Positions 35,608 through 45,746 of a DNA stretch of 64,000 nucleotides are shown one piece after another. The stretch covers positions 248,001-312,000 of the forward strand of contig NZ_JABWGV010000002.1 of assembly GCF_013370205.1 (NCBI RefSeq). Direction: 5' to 3'. How positions within the stretch are numbered: position 1 is the stretch's first letter; each line of letters starts with the position of its first letter. The stretch comes from Qipengyuania atrilutea (GTDB lineage Bacteria; Pseudomonadota; Alphaproteobacteria; Sphingomonadales; Sphingomonadaceae). Position numbers and translations under genes: made by a program. Below the pieces are notes generated by a model that saw nothing but the letters and a program-made list of their open reading frames with translations, was not told where the DNA came from and did not search any database.

Positions 35608-35946
35608 GTGAAATACATCATCGCGATTATCAAACCGTTCAAGCTGGACGAGGTGCGCGAGGCGCTCGGCAATGTCGGCGTCGCCGGGATGACGGTATCC
35701 GAAGTCAAGGGGTTCGGCCGTCAGAAGGGGCAGACGGAAATCTACCGCGGCGCCGAATATTCGACGAATATGTTGCCGAAAGTGAAGCTCGAGATCGCCG
35801 CACCGGCCGATCTCGCGCCGAAGGTCGTCGAGACGATCCAGGAAGTCGCCAGCACCGAGGCGATCGGCGATGGCAAGATCTTCGTCCTCGACCTGGCTTC
35901 GGCCACCCGCATCCGCACCGGCGAGACCGGCGAAACCGCACTTTGA
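35608..35946 (+). CDS. glnK: Nitrogen regulatory protein PII (GlnK-type)
   Basis: A 112-residue PII protein starting at a GTG preceded by AAGGGGG. The T-loop sequence GRQKGQTEIYRGAEY holds Tyr51, the uridylylation site, and the second PROSITE-like region GDGKIFVLDLASATRIRTGETG is complete. It binds ATP, ADP and 2-oxoglutarate, and controls the ammonium channel encoded 20 bases downstream. An in-frame ATG 10 codons earlier was rejected because the family starts MKxIxAIIKP. Confidence 0.95.
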   Translation: MKYIIAIIKPFKLDEVREALGNVGVAGMTVSEVKGFGRQKGQTEIYRGAEYSTNMLPKVKLEIAAPADLAPKVVETIQEVASTEAIGDGKIFVLDLASATRIRTGETGETAL

Positions 35947-35966
35947 TCATCGTGAGGGGTACGACC

Positions 35967-37346
35967 ATGATCCACAGAACCTTGAGCGCGGCCGGAATTG
36001 CCGCGATGTCCTTCGTTTCCGCCACTGCCGCACTGGCGCAGGAAGCGGCCACTACTGCGGCCGAAACCGCAGCCGAAGCCGGCACGCCGATCGCCGCCGC
36101 CACGACTGAGGTTGCCGCGGCGGTCGCCAATCCGGGCAACAATGCCTGGATGATGACGGCAACGCTGCTCGTCCTCCTGATGATCATTCCGGGCCTTGCG
36201 CTGTTCTACGGCGGTCTAACCCGTTCCAAGAACATGCTTTCGACCATGACGCAGGTTGGCGGCGCAGCAACGCTCGCAATGCTCATCTGGGTGATGTGGG
36301 GCTATTCGACGGCGTTCGGACCTGAGGGCAACGCCTTCTTCAGCTGGGGCAACCTGTTCCTGAGCCAGGTTACGCCTGACAGCACCGCGGCAACCTTCAG
36401 CGACGAAGTCATCAGCGAATATGTCTTCATCAGCTTCCAGATGACGTTCGCGGCCATCACGGCAGCACTCATCGCGGGTGCGACGGTGGAGCGGCTGAAG
36501 TTCTCCGCCCTGATGCTGTTCACCGCCATCTGGCTGACGATCACCTATTTCCCCATCGCGCACATGGTGTGGGCCGGCGGCGGCTTCCTGTTCGAAGACG
36601 GCGCGCTCGACTTCGCAGGCGGCACGGTGGTTCACATCAACGCCGGTGTGTCCGCACTGGTGCTCGCCATGTTCCTCGGCAAGCGCAAGGGCTATCCGAC
36701 CGAGCCGATGCCGCCGCATAGCCTAGTAATGACCATGATCGGCACGGGCCTTCTGTGGGTGGGCTGGTTCGGCTTCAACGCCGGTTCGGAACTCGAAGCA
36801 GACGGCATTGCCGGCCTTGCCATGATCAACACCTTCGTCGCGACTGCTGCCGCAGCGCTGACTTGGATGCTGATGGAGCGGTTCGCGGGCCACAAGGGTA
36901 GCGCGCTAGGCTTCTGCTCAGGAGTCATTGCCGGCCTCGTCGCCGTGACGCCCGCAGCGGGCAACAGCGGTCCGTTCGGCGCCATCGTGCTCGGCATCGT
37001 GGCTTCGGTCATCGCCTACTTCGCGGTTGCCAAGCTGAAGCCGCGCCTCGGCTATGACGATTCGCTCGATGTGTTCGGCATCCACGGCGTTGCCGGGATC
37101 GTCGGGGCGATCGGCACGGGCATCGTCTACCAGCCGGGCTTCGGCGGACCGGGCGACGGCTCGACGCCTCTCGGTGCGCAGCTCGGCGTGCAGGCGTGGG
37201 CGGTCATCGTCGCGATCGTCTGGGCGGCTATCGGCACCACCATCGCCGCGCTTATCACGAAGGTCGTGACCGGTCTGCGTGTCTCCGAAGAAATCGAGCG
37301 CGAAGGCCTCGACATCGGCGAACATGGAGAGCGCGCCTACAACTGA
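35967..37346 (+). CDS. amtB: Ammonium transporter AmtB
   Basis: A 459-residue channel with a signal-like N-terminus and Ala/Thr-rich linker (about 1-55), then 11 transmembrane segments. Typical Amt motifs: LFYGGLTRSKNMLSTMTQ, AGGTVVHINAGVSALVLAMFLGKRKGY, and DDSLDVFGIHGVAGIVGAIGTG with the pore histidines. It takes up ammonium when nitrogen is scarce and is shut by GlnK. GAGGGG precedes the ATG. A terminator follows. Confidence 0.96.
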   Translation: MIHRTLSAAGIAAMSFVSATAALAQEAATTAAETAAEAGTPIAAATTEVAAAVANPGNNAWMMTATLLVLLMIIPGLALFYGGLTRSKNMLSTMTQVGGAATLAMLIWVMWGYSTAFGPEGNAFFSWGNLFLSQVTPDSTAATFSDEVISEYVFISFQMTFAAITAALIAGATVERLKFSALMLFTAIWLTITYFPIAHMVWAGGGFLFEDGALDFAGGTVVHINAGVSALVLAMFLGKRKGYPTEPMPPHSLVMTMIGTGLLWVGWFGFNAGSELEADGIAGLAMINTFVATAAAALTWMLMERFAGHKGSALGFCSGVIAGLVAVTPAAGNSGPFGAIVLGIVASVIAYFAVAKLKPRLGYDDSLDVFGIHGVAGIVGAIGTGIVYQPGFGGPGDGSTPLGAQLGVQAWAVIVAIVWAAIGTTIAALITKVVTGLRVSEEIEREGLDIGEHGERAYN

Positions 37347-37427
37347 TTACCCGAATTGGCGGGCCGGAGTTCCTCTCTCCCTTCCGGTCCGCCAACCGAT
37401 GTTCCTCCTGCGAACAACGACTTGAAC

Positions 37428-37458
37428 AGGCCGGGGCATAGCGCTCCGGCCTTTTTTT
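37428..37458 (+). terminator. Rho-independent terminator after amtB
   Basis: AGGCCGG and CCGGCCT form a 7-bp stem around an 11-base loop, followed by a run of seven T. Confidence 0.88.
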
Positions 37459-37496
37459 ATGCGTGAGCCGAGATCGCCAGATCCCGGTCGATTGGA

Positions 37497-39089
37497 TCAG
37501 GCAGCGTGTGCGGCTTTCAGGAAATCGGCGCAGCGTTCTCCGATCATGATGCTCGGCGCGTTGGTGTTGCCGCCGATGAGCCGCGGCATGATGCTGGCAT
37601 CGGCGATCCACAGCCCGTCCACTCCGCGCGCTTTCAGTTGCGGATCGACTACGGAGGACTCGTCCGACCCCATGCGGCAGGTCCCGACGGGGTGGTAGAC
37701 CGTGTCGGCGCGGCTGCGGATGAGGTCATCGAGCGCCGCGTCATCGTTGAGGTCGACCGGATAGCGGTCAGTCGGGCCGTAGGCGGCGAGCGGCGGGGCG
37801 TCGGCGATCCGGTGCGACAGGCGCACGCCTGCGCGCAGCACGGCCATGTCGCGCTCGTCGTCGAGAAAATTCGGATCGATCAGCGGGGCGTCCTTCGTAT
37901 CCGCCGAAGCGAGGCGGACCGTGCCGCGGCTTTCCGGCCTCAAGACGCAGGCGTGGAGCGAGAAGCCGTGGCCCTTTACCTTCTCCCGCCCGTGATCCTC
38001 GAGCATGGCGGGCACGAAGTGCCACTGCACGTCGGGCGCGGGTGCATCCTCGCCCACGGTCCAGAAGCCGCCGGCCTCCGCGTAAGGCGTGGTCATAATT
38101 CCGGTGCGCTTGCGGCGGTGTTCCACCATCGCCTTCATCATGCGCAGCGTGCCTTCGCGGCTGTCGCCGATGGTTTCGCGCGAGGTCGTCTCCCAGCTGG
38201 AGACGTAGTCGATGTGGTCCTGCAGATCGCTGCCCACGGCGGGGCGGTCGTCCACCACCTTGATGCCGTGCTCGCGCAGATGCTCCGCCGGACCGATGCC
38301 CGAAGCCATCAGGATTTGCGGCGAGTTGAATGCACCGGCAGCCAGCACCACGCCGTAGCGGGCGGTCACGGTCTTGCGGCGGCGCCCCTGCCGGATGCTC
38401 ACTCCGGTAACGCGGCCGTTCTCGATCAGCAGCTTCTCGACTCGCGAGCGGGTGAAGGTCGCGAGATTGGATGCGGAGTTCAGCGGTTCGACGTAGGCGC
38501 GCGCGGCGGACCAGCGTTCGCCATTGCGCTGCGTGACTTGGTAGATGCCGAAGCCCGACTGGCGCTCGTCGTTAAAATCGTCGTTGCGCGGCAATTGCAG
38601 CGCAGCGGCGCTCTCGACGAAGGCGTATGAGGCCGGGTTGACGTAACGCTGGTCGGACACGAACAGCGGGCCGCTGGCGCCGTGATAATGGTCCGACCCG
38701 TGCTCATTAGCCTCGGACTTGCGGAAGTATGGCAGCACATCGTTGTAGCCCCATCCGGTACAGCCGAGCGCCGCCCAATTATCGTAATCCCAGCGGTGCC
38801 CGCGGATGTAGATCATCGCGTTGATTGCCGAGGAACCGCCAAGGCCCCTGCCGCGCGGCTGGTAGCCGCTACGCCCGTTCAGTCCCTTTTGCGGAACCGT
38901 TTCGTAGCGGTAGTTCGAGGATTTCGGAATGAACGGCATGAAGCCGGGGGTTTTCACCCGCACCGTGTTGTTCCGCCCGCCCGCCTCGATCAGGCAGACG
39001 GTGCGCGAGCCGTCTTCCGCCAGTCGTCCCGCGGCCGCACTGCCGCCGCTGCCCCCACCGATGACGATGTAGTCGAACTGGTCCGGCAT
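37497..39089 (-). CDS. GMC-family FAD-dependent oxidoreductase (choline dehydrogenase-like)
   Basis: A 530-residue flavoenzyme. The FAD motif [32 protein letters not shown] is at the N-terminus, GMC signature 1 is [24 protein letters not shown], signature 2 is [20 protein letters not shown], and the active-site His region is [10 protein letters not shown]. It oxidises an alcohol such as choline or a longer aliphatic alcohol; the substrate cannot be assigned. It is separate from the sterol-desaturase gene by 58 bases. Confidence 0.92.
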   Translation of the reverse strand: MPDQFDYIVIGGGSGGSAAAGRLAEDGSRTVCLIEAGGRNNTVRVKTPGFMPFIPKSSNYRYETVPQKGLNGRSGYQPRGRGLGGSSAINAMIYIRGHRWDYDNWAALGCTGWGYNDVLPYFRKSEANEHGSDHYHGASGPLFVSDQRYVNPASYAFVESAAALQLPRNDDFNDERQSGFGIYQVTQRNGERWSAARAYVEPLNSASNLATFTRSRVEKLLIENGRVTGVSIRQGRRRKTVTARYGVVLAAGAFNSPQILMASGIGPAEHLREHGIKVVDDRPAVGSDLQDHIDYVSSWETTSRETIGDSREGTLRMMKAMVEHRRKRTGIMTTPYAEAGGFWTVGEDAPAPDVQWHFVPAMLEDHGREKVKGHGFSLHACVLRPESRGTVRLASADTKDAPLIDPNFLDDERDMAVLRAGVRLSHRIADAPPLAAYGPTDRYPVDLNDDAALDDLIRSRADTVYHPVGTCRMGSDESSVVDPQLKARGVDGLWIADASIMPRLIGGNTNAPSIMIGERCADFLKAAHAA

Positions 39090-39147
39090 GCTCTCTCCCT
39101 TGATTTGAAGATGCTTAGGACGCGGCCGTCCCTAGCGCAAACCGCTT

Positions 39148-40068
39148 TTAGTCGCGGGGTGACTGGTCGGATGCGGCCCGCTCCAGCCAGCGTGCGCGAA
39201 TCATGTCCGATGTTTCGCGGCTGCCGTCGTGGCTCCAGCCGGGTTGGCGCAGCAGATAGCCGAGTTTGTGCCGCCACGGCGCGCGCCGCACGTCGCCCGC
39301 GATGCCGATCCATTCGTGGAACACCGCCCACAGCAGGCTGAAACTGCCGAGTTGCCGCACGAGACCGTATCGGATGCGCTCTTCGCGTTCGTCGCGCTCC
39401 GGCTCGAAGCTGTCGAACATCCGGTCCCAGATTATGAAGACACCGGCATAATTGCGGTCGAGATAGCGCGGGTTCGTCGCGTGGTGGACGCGGTGGTGGC
39501 TGGGCGTGTTCATCACCGCCTCGAACCAGCGGGGCATCCGCCCGATCGCCTCGGTATGGATCCAGAACTGGTAGATGAGATTGAGCCCTGAGCAGATCGC
39601 GATCATCACGGGGTGGAAGCCAAGCAGGACCAGCGGCAGGCTGAAGGCGAAGTTGAGTGCGAAGAAGCCGGTCCAGCTTTGCCGCAGGGCGGTGGAGAGG
39701 TTGTAGTGCTGGCTCGAATGATGGTTCACGTGGCTCGCCCACATGAACCTCACGCGGTGCGCCATGCGGTGGAAGAGATAATAGGTGAAGTCGTCCAGCA
39801 CGAAGCATAGCGGCCACGCCCACCACACCGTCCACCATTTGGAGTCGAAGTCGAACACGCGGTATTCGTAAAGGACGAGCGACAGCGCGAGGACCGCGCC
39901 GCCGGTAAGCGCACCCGCGATTGTACTGCCGAGCCCCAGCGACAGGCTGACCAGCGTATCGCGCGGCTCGTAGGCATGGGCGCGCCTGCGCTTCGCCCAC
40001 AGCATCTCCGCCACGACGAGCAGGACGAATGCGGGGATCGCATATTGGACGGGTGAGAAGTCTGGCAC
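39148..40068 (-). CDS. Sterol desaturase/fatty-acid hydroxylase-family protein
   Basis: A 306-residue membrane di-iron protein with several transmembrane segments. Histidine boxes: HRMAHRV, HVNHHSSQHYN and HRVHHATN, as required for the family. A GTG start (VPDFSPVQYAIPAF) was selected because a longer frame overlaps a convincing gene upstream. It may hydroxylate or desaturate a lipid, carotenoid or sterol-like compound. Confidence 0.88.
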   Translation of the reverse strand: MPDFSPVQYAIPAFVLLVVAEMLWAKRRRAHAYEPRDTLVSLSLGLGSTIAGALTGGAVLALSLVLYEYRVFDFDSKWWTVWWAWPLCFVLDDFTYYLFHRMAHRVRFMWASHVNHHSSQHYNLSTALRQSWTGFFALNFAFSLPLVLLGFHPVMIAICSGLNLIYQFWIHTEAIGRMPRWFEAVMNTPSHHRVHHATNPRYLDRNYAGVFIIWDRMFDSFEPERDEREERIRYGLVRQLGSFSLLWAVFHEWIGIAGDVRRAPWRHKLGYLLRQPGWSHDGSRETSDMIRARWLERAASDQSPRD

Positions 40069-40078
40069 GGCGGCTTTC

Positions 40079-40474
40079 TTATAGCGCGCCGATCCGCGCT
40101 TCCCAAGCGGCAGCTTCACCGCCGAGGTCGAGCGTGACGGATCCGAACCGTTTGTCGGATGTACTGATCCGGAGGGTCTCGCCGTCCCGCTCGGCCGAAG
40201 TGCCGCGTTCCAGCAAGCGCCCGGCCCCGTGCGCCCCGTGGAGGCGAAGCAGAAGTATCCGGCCCTCTCGGTCAGCCGCCAGCGCGCCGCGCCCTTCGCG
40301 GTCCAGTCCGATTGCGACCGCGTCGAAACCGGACCAAGTCTCGTCTGCAAGTTCGCGTACCTGCCGCTCATCAGTGAGGCGGGCGTCGCGTCCCAACTTC
40401 AGCCAGCCGGCAAGCAGGAACAGCAGCAGGATTGCGGCGAGCGATCCGGCGATCTGCACCACTTGCCCAGCCAC
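40079..40474 (-). CDS. Small membrane-anchored protein of unknown function
   Basis: A 131-residue protein with one N-terminal transmembrane helix (IAGSLAAILLLFLLAGWLKLG) and a soluble beta-rich part (GRILLLRLHGAHGAGRLLERG, FGSVTLDLGGEAAAWEARI). No known domain recognised. It sits 10 bases ahead of the sterol-desaturase gene and just after the phosphatase-like gene, so the three are probably co-transcribed. Confidence 0.75.
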   Translation of the reverse strand: MAGQVVQIAGSLAAILLLFLLAGWLKLGRDARLTDERQVRELADETWSGFDAVAIGLDREGRGALAADREGRILLLRLHGAHGAGRLLERGTSAERDGETLRISTSDKRFGSVTLDLGGEAAAWEARIGAL

Positions 40475-40483
40475 GCGGCGACG

Positions 40484-40924
40484 TTACTTCTCGGCGTCCG
40501 CCGCCAACTGTTCGATTGCGCCGCGCACGGGCGCGATACTGTAACCCGCTTCAGCGGCGGCGCGCTCGATTGCGGCGGGGGGCGTGCCTCGGCTCGCCTC
40601 AGCGAGCGACCACAGCAATGTCGAACGTGTGCCCGAGCGGCAATAGGCAAGCACATTGCCGAGGCCAGGATCGGTCGCCGCACGCATCGATTCGATGTCG
40701 CTCGGCGCAATGCCGTCCTGTCCGATGGGAATAGCAGTGTAAGCGAGACCGGCGCGTTCCGCCGCGGCCCTGATCGCCTCGCCTGGCGTCTGGTCGTCCG
40801 ACTCGCCGTCCGGGCGGTTGTTGACGATGCCGGTAAAGCCGCTGCGCCGCGCGTTCTCTATATCGTCCGCGCCGATCTGGGGGCTCACGTAAAGGTTATC
40901 CGTCACACGTCTGAATTCGCTCAC
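40484..40924 (-). CDS. TIGR01244-type sulfur transferase/phosphatase-like protein
   Basis: A 146-residue protein with the DUF442 fold: FRRVTDNLYVSPQIGADDIENARRSGFTGIVNNRPDGE and the phosphatase-like P-loop YCRSGTRSTLLW, which has the catalytic Cys and Arg. In some relatives this domain is fused to a beta-lactamase-fold protein and linked to sulfide or persulfide metabolism. A GTG start is used. It heads the three-gene run with the 131-residue protein and the sterol desaturase. Confidence 0.82.
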   Translation of the reverse strand: MSEFRRVTDNLYVSPQIGADDIENARRSGFTGIVNNRPDGESDDQTPGEAIRAAAERAGLAYTAIPIGQDGIAPSDIESMRAATDPGLGNVLAYCRSGTRSTLLWSLAEASRGTPPAAIERAAAEAGYSIAPVRGAIEQLAADAEK

Positions 40925-41241
40925 AATAACCGGCTCCCTGCTTCGCTCGACACGTCGAGGCCCAGCTGGATGGCGCGGCAAACGGGCCTTGTCCAGCCTT
41001 ACTGCCCGCCTTCGATATCCGGCTACGGCGTGACCACAATGCTTCACATTCCGGTGCTATTGACCAACTCGTGATGCGAAATTCTTAAATCGTTCGCACG
41101 ATAGAGTAATTCGCGTTATAGGGAAACGCTGAGGATGGAGCGGCCACGTTGGATCGGTCGCTGCAGGTATGCCGGATGTGCCAGCCGTTCGCACATGGGG
41201 CAAAATGTGAAGAGGCGGCAGGACAAGGTACGAATACGACT
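40925..41241. other. Divergent intergenic region (317 bp) with a long 5' leader for the cold-shock gene
   Basis: It separates the divergent TIGR01244-type and cold-shock genes. It has AT-richer stretches, near 41075-41120, that could be promoter. Cold-shock genes often have structured leaders, but no specific element was identified. No coding ORF with good codon use is present. Confidence 0.4.
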
Positions 41242-41982
41242 ATGGGTTACGACAAAGGACGTCGTCGGGGGCGGGACAAACGAGATAATATCGGTGAAGA
41301 CAGTTTCGATCCGTTCGGCGGTCCGCCGCAGGGTTTCGCACCCTCGCGCGACTACGGTAACGATCGGGGCGGTGACCGGTTCGGCGGCGGCGACCGCGAC
41401 AATCGCGGCGGCTACGGCGGCGGCGGTGGCGGCGGAGGCCGCGGTCCGGGTGGCGGCGGCGGTGGCGGTGGCGGTTTCAACCGCATGCCTGCCCAGGTCG
41501 TCGGCACCGGCAAGGGAACGGTAAAGTTCTTCAACGCGCAGAAGGGTTTCGGCTTCATCCAGCAGGAAACCGGCGGCGAGGACGTGTTCGTGCATGTCAG
41601 CGCAGTCGAGCGTGCGGGCCTTCAGGGACTTGCCGAAGGGCAGGAGCTCGAATTCAATCTGGTCGACCGGGGCGGCAAGGTGTCCGCACAGGATCTTCAG
41701 GTCGTCGGCGACGTGATCGCACCGCAGCAGGCTGCCGGGGGTCCTCCGCAGCGCGAGCTGACCGGCGAGCGCGCGACGGGCACGGTGAAGTTCTTCAACT
41801 CGATGAAGGGTTTCGGCTTCCTCGTACGCGATGACGGTCAGCCCGATGCATTCGTGCACATCAGCGCAGTCGAGCGCTCGGGTCTCTCGGCCATCAACGA
41901 AGGCGAGCGCTACGAGTTCGACATCGAAGTGGACCGACGAGGCAAGCACTCGGCGGTGAACCTGGTCCCGGCACAAAGCTGA
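41242..41982 (+). CDS. Double cold-shock-domain protein with an Arg/Gly-rich N-terminus
   Basis: A 246-residue nucleic-acid-binding protein. Residues 1-80 are rich in Arg, Asp, Gly and include a poly-Gly/Arg segment. Two cold-shock domains follow, at about 90-152 and 178-244, each with RNP1 (KGFGFI/KGFGFL) and RNP2 (VFVHVS/AFVHIS). The start [14 protein letters not shown] was chosen as the first Met of the basic region. It may act as an RNA chaperone. Confidence 0.9.
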   Translation: MGYDKGRRRGRDKRDNIGEDSFDPFGGPPQGFAPSRDYGNDRGGDRFGGGDRDNRGGYGGGGGGGGRGPGGGGGGGGGFNRMPAQVVGTGKGTVKFFNAQKGFGFIQQETGGEDVFVHVSAVERAGLQGLAEGQELEFNLVDRGGKVSAQDLQVVGDVIAPQQAAGGPPQRELTGERATGTVKFFNSMKGFGFLVRDDGQPDAFVHISAVERSGLSAINEGERYEFDIEVDRRGKHSAVNLVPAQS

Positions 41983-42042
41983 TCGGACTGGAAGCCGCGC
42001 AGTGGTTTGACCGCTACGCGCACCACCGCTAAAAAATACGAG

Positions 42043-42075
42043 ATGGCGGCCCCTTGTGGTCGCCATTTCTGTTTT
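42043..42075 (+). terminator. Rho-independent terminator after the cold-shock gene
   Basis: ATGGCGGCC and GGTCGCCAT form a 9-bp stem (one G-T) around CCTTGT, followed by TTCTGTTTT. Confidence 0.75.
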
Positions 42076-42136
42076 ATACGAAGTTTTCCTGCCGGTCGTG
42101 CCGGTTCGCGTTTCTCCAGACCAGAAGAGGTATACC

Positions 42137-43327
42137 ATGTCGATCACTGCGCTCATGCCCGTCTATCCGCGTTGCGGCGTGCGTCCGGTGCGCGGCGAGG
42201 AATGCCATCTGATCGACGAGGACGGGACGCGCTATCTCGACTTCGCGAGCGGCATTGCGGTGAACCTGCTCGGCCATTCGCACCCCGGCCTGATCGGTGC
42301 GATCCAGAAACAGGCAGAGACGCTGATGCACGTCAGCAACCTCTACGGCAGCCCGCAGGGAGAGGCGCTGGCCCGCAAGCTGGTCGAGAATACCTTTGCC
42401 GACACCGTGTTCTTCACGAACTCCGGCGCGGAAGCGGTGGAAACCGCGATCAAGACCGCCCGTGCCTATCACCAGCACGAAGACGGCGATGCGAACCGCA
42501 CCGAACTCATCACCTTCACCAACGCCTTCCACGGACGCACGATGGCGACGATCAGCGCTTCGAACCAGACGAAGATGCACAGCGGCTTCATGCCGCTGCT
42601 ACCCGGTTTTCAGTATTGCGAGTTCGACGATCTCGAGGCCGCGCGCGAGATGATCGGTCCGAAGACCGCCGGCTTTCTCGTAGAGCCGATCCAGGGCGAA
42701 GGCGGTATCCGGCCCGCCAGCCAGGAATTCATGACCGGTTTGCGCGCGCTTGCCGATGAACACGATCTGATGCTGGTGCTGGACGAGGTGCAGTGCGGCG
42801 TCGCGCGCACCGGGCGCCTCTACGCGCACGAGCTTTACGGCATCGAGCCGGACATCATGGCGAGCGCCAAGGGTATCGGCGGCGGCTTTCCGTTCGGCGC
42901 TTGTCTCGCGACCGAAAAGGCCGCGCGCGGTATGACCTTTGGCACGCACGGATCGACCTACGGCGGCAACCCGCTGGCAATGGCTGCGGGCATGGCGGTG
43001 ATGGAAGCGGTCGCGAACGAGCCGTTCCTCGCCAGCGTGCGCGAGAAGGGTGAGCGCATCAAGGCACGCCTTCAGCAGTTCATCGGAAACTACCCGGAAC
43101 TGTTCGACCTCGTGCGCGGCGAGGGTCTGATGCTCGGGCTGCGGATGAAGGTCGAGAGCCGCCCGTTCTTCGTGCATCTGCGCGACAACCACCAGCTGCT
43201 GACCGTGGCCGCAGGCGACCAGACGCTGCGTATCCTGCCGCCGCTGATCGTCAGCGACGCGGATATCGACGAGTTCTTCGACAAGCTTTCCGCCGGCGCG
43301 GCAAGTTACGACATTCCAAAGAACTGA
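42137..43327 (+). CDS. argD: Acetylornithine aminotransferase
   Basis: A 396-residue class III PLP-dependent aminotransferase in arginine synthesis. Signatures: [70 protein letters not shown] and the PLP lysine in [18 protein letters not shown]. The next gene, argF, starts 2 bases after its stop, supporting the arginine assignment over other class III enzymes. AGAGG lies ahead of the start. Confidence 0.92.
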   Translation: MSITALMPVYPRCGVRPVRGEECHLIDEDGTRYLDFASGIAVNLLGHSHPGLIGAIQKQAETLMHVSNLYGSPQGEALARKLVENTFADTVFFTNSGAEAVETAIKTARAYHQHEDGDANRTELITFTNAFHGRTMATISASNQTKMHSGFMPLLPGFQYCEFDDLEAAREMIGPKTAGFLVEPIQGEGGIRPASQEFMTGLRALADEHDLMLVLDEVQCGVARTGRLYAHELYGIEPDIMASAKGIGGGFPFGACLATEKAARGMTFGTHGSTYGGNPLAMAAGMAVMEAVANEPFLASVREKGERIKARLQQFIGNYPELFDLVRGEGLMLGLRMKVESRPFFVHLRDNHQLLTVAAGDQTLRILPPLIVSDADIDEFFDKLSAGAASYDIPKN

Positions 43328-43329
43328 TT

Positions 43330-44259
43330 ATGGTCATCCGCAATTTCATCGATCTGAGCGATGCGGGCGGTGATGCGATCGCTGCGATGCTGGCGGATGC
43401 ACTCGACCGGAAGGCGGGGCGGGAAGGAAAACCCAAGGGTGCACCGGACGACGATGCACCGCTTGCAGGGCATGTCCTCGCCTCGATCTTCGAGAAAAGC
43501 TCCACCCGTACGCGGGTCAGCTTCGACATCGCGATGCGGCAGCTCGGCGGCTCGTGCATGGTTATGGAAAGCGGCGCGATGCAGCTCGGCAGGGGAGAAA
43601 CGATCGCCGATACGGCGCGCGTCCTCAGCCGGATGGTCGATGCCGTCATGATCCGCACCGACGATCATGCCAAGATCACCGAACTCGGCGAGCGCGCCAG
43701 CATTCCGGTCATCAACGGACTGACCGACCTGTCGCATCCCTGCCAGATCGTTGCCGATCTGCTGACGATCATCGAGGCGGGCAAGGCCCTGCCGGGACTG
43801 GAACTGGCGTGGTTGGGCGATGGCAACAACGTGCTGCACTCGACGCTCGAAGCGGCGGGGCTGATGAAGTTCAACGTTCGCGTCGGCACGCCGAAGGGCT
43901 ACGAGCCGGACGAGCGTTACATCGCTGCGGCGCGGGCTGCGGGAGCAACCATCACGCTTACGAACGATGCGGCGGAAGCGGTTGAGGGCGCCGATGTTAT
44001 CGTCACCGATACATGGGTTTCGATGGGCCAGGCTCATGCGGACGAGAAACTGGCAGCGATGCAGACCTACCGGGTCGACGATGCGCTGATGGCCCGCGCG
44101 AAGGATGACGCGATCTTCCTGCATTGCCTGCCTGCGCATGTCGGCGACGAAGTGAGCGAAAGCGTCTTCGAAGGGGTGCAGTCACATGTCTTCCGGCAGG
44201 CGGAGAACCGCATTCATGCGCAGAAGTCCGTGCTGCTATGGTGCTTCGGTCTGATCTGA
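43330..44259 (+). CDS. argF: Ornithine carbamoyltransferase
   Basis: A 309-residue enzyme making citrulline from ornithine and carbamoyl phosphate. It has the carbamoyl-phosphate motif [32 protein letters not shown] and the ornithine-binding [18 protein letters not shown]. Located directly after argD and before hslO. Confidence 0.96.
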   Translation: MVIRNFIDLSDAGGDAIAAMLADALDRKAGREGKPKGAPDDDAPLAGHVLASIFEKSSTRTRVSFDIAMRQLGGSCMVMESGAMQLGRGETIADTARVLSRMVDAVMIRTDDHAKITELGERASIPVINGLTDLSHPCQIVADLLTIIEAGKALPGLELAWLGDGNNVLHSTLEAAGLMKFNVRVGTPKGYEPDERYIAAARAAGATITLTNDAAEAVEGADVIVTDTWVSMGQAHADEKLAAMQTYRVDDALMARAKDDAIFLHCLPAHVGDEVSESVFEGVQSHVFRQAENRIHAQKSVLLWCFGLI

Positions 44260-44313
44260 CCCGTTAAAGACCGGCGGTCTTACAATCGCGCTGCGCCGCA
44301 CCATATTTCGCGG

Positions 44314-45261
44314 ATGAGCGAAATTACCGAGACCTTCACTGACTCCGTCGTCGGCTTTTCCGTGCCTCCGCGCGATGCGCGGGGGCGGATTGCGCGGCTG
44401 GACAAGACCGCCACCGCGATCCTGTCAGCGCATGACTACCCGCCAGCGGTTGCGCATCTGCTGACCGAAGCGCTCGTCCTGATCTCCCTTGTGGGTAGCC
44501 TGCTCAAGAACGACGGTTCGCAGGTGACCATGCAGGCGCAGACACAAGGCGGGCCGATCCGGCTTCTTGTATGCGACTACAAGGCCGGACAGATACGCGG
44601 GTATGTCGACTTCGACGCGGATCGGATCGGCGCTCTGGGCACGAGCCCGAACCTGACCGCTTTGTTCGGGGAAGGCTACCTGGCGCTGACTTTCGACGTC
44701 GCGAAGGGCGAGCAGACCGACAAGTCGGGCCGCTACCAAGGCATCGTACCTCTCGAAGGAGCGAGCTTGTCTGAAGCCTGCCAGTCGTATTTCATGCAAT
44801 CCGAGCAGGTCCCGACGCTCATTCGCGTGGCGGTCAGCGGCGGGGAAGGCGAATACCGCGCTGCCGGGCTGTTGGTACAGTACCTGCCCGAAGGCGAGGA
44901 AGGGCGCGAGCGCCTGCATGTCAGGCTCGACCATCCCGAATGGGAACATGTGGCGATCATGGCCGGCTCCGTGCGGTACGAAGAACTGCTCGATCTCGCA
45001 ATATCGCTCGAGGGTATCGTCTGGCGACTGTTCCACGAAGAGGAGCAGGTGCGCGTCCAGCGGAGCGTTGCACTGACCAAGGGGTGCCGCTGTACGGTCG
45101 AGCATTACCGGCGCGTACTGTCGCGCTTTCCGAGCGAACAACGCGACAGCATGGCGGATGATCACGGAAACATAATCGTCGATTGCGAATTCTGTTCGCA
45201 GAAGTTCCCGATCCCGCTGGATCAATTGGTCGTTCAGAATGAACGCTCTACCGATGTTTAA
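44314..45261 (+). CDS. hslO: Hsp33 redox-regulated chaperone
   Basis: A 315-residue chaperone activated by oxidation. The C-terminal zinc-binding cysteines are present: LTKGCRCTVEHYRRVL and DCEFCSQKFPI (CxC and CxxC). The N-terminal region includes the Hsp33 core (ETFTDSVVGFSVPPRDARGRIARLDKTA). The argD-argF-hslO order recurs in alphaproteobacteria. Confidence 0.95.
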   Translation: MSEITETFTDSVVGFSVPPRDARGRIARLDKTATAILSAHDYPPAVAHLLTEALVLISLVGSLLKNDGSQVTMQAQTQGGPIRLLVCDYKAGQIRGYVDFDADRIGALGTSPNLTALFGEGYLALTFDVAKGEQTDKSGRYQGIVPLEGASLSEACQSYFMQSEQVPTLIRVAVSGGEGEYRAAGLLVQYLPEGEEGRERLHVRLDHPEWEHVAIMAGSVRYEELLDLAISLEGIVWRLFHEEEQVRVQRSVALTKGCRCTVEHYRRVLSRFPSEQRDSMADDHGNIIVDCEFCSQKFPIPLDQLVVQNERSTDV

Positions 45262-45344
45262 CATATGTGGTAATGGTTGCTGAACCCTGCGGCGTTGCCG
45301 TTATGGTCGCAGCTTCTGATTTACGGCTGTCTTGAGGTGTACCG

Positions 45345-45746
45345 ATGAGTAAGAAAGCAATCATACCCGCGCTTGCCGCCCTGGGTATTACCATGACGGC
45401 CATTCCGCTCGCGGCGCAATCATCCGGCATGTCCGTGCTCGACAAGCTCGAGCGCGGGCAATGGGAACTGCGGGAGCGCGGCACCAAGGCGACCCGGCGT
45501 ATATGCGTTCGGACGGGCCGAGAGCTTATACAACTGCGCCACCGGGGCCCGGATTGCAGTCGCTACGTGGTGGAAAGCGGTACGGATCAGGTCACGGTGC
45601 AATATACCTGCCGCGGAAACGGATATGCGCGAACGTCCATAAGGCGGGAAACCCCCACGCTGGTTCAGATCGAGAGCCAGGGCATCGCCGACGAACTGCC
45701 GTTCGAATTCATCGCGGAGGCGCGGCGCGTCGGATCCTGCCGCTGA
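45345..45746 (+). CDS. Small secreted protein, DUF3617-like
   Basis: A 133-residue protein with a signal peptide (LAALGITMTAIPLAAQ). The mature part has VLDKLERGQWELRERGTKATRRICVR, conserved Cys in RICVR, PDCSRYVV, QYTCRGNG and GSCR, and a shape like small periplasmic DUF3617-type proteins that begin with xG-x-W-E. Function unknown. Confidence 0.65.
   Translation: MSKKAIIPALAALGITMTAIPLAAQSSGMSVLDKLERGQWELRERGTKATRRICVRTGRELIQLRHRGPDCSRYVVESGTDQVTVQYTCRGNGYARTSIRRETPTLVQIESQGIADELPFEFIAEARRVGSCR

Noticed and set aside
37506-38630. A 374-codon plus-strand ORF over the GMC oxidoreductase
   Set aside because: It is antisense to a gene with complete FAD and GMC signatures.
40069-40371. N-terminal extension of the sterol-desaturase frame
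   Set aside because: It overlaps a coherent membrane-anchored gene in another frame and has no family match.
41116-42156. A 346-codon minus-strand ORF over the cold-shock gene
   Set aside because: The plus strand encodes two complete cold-shock domains; the Ala/Thr-rich opposite frame mirrors the Gly-rich coding.
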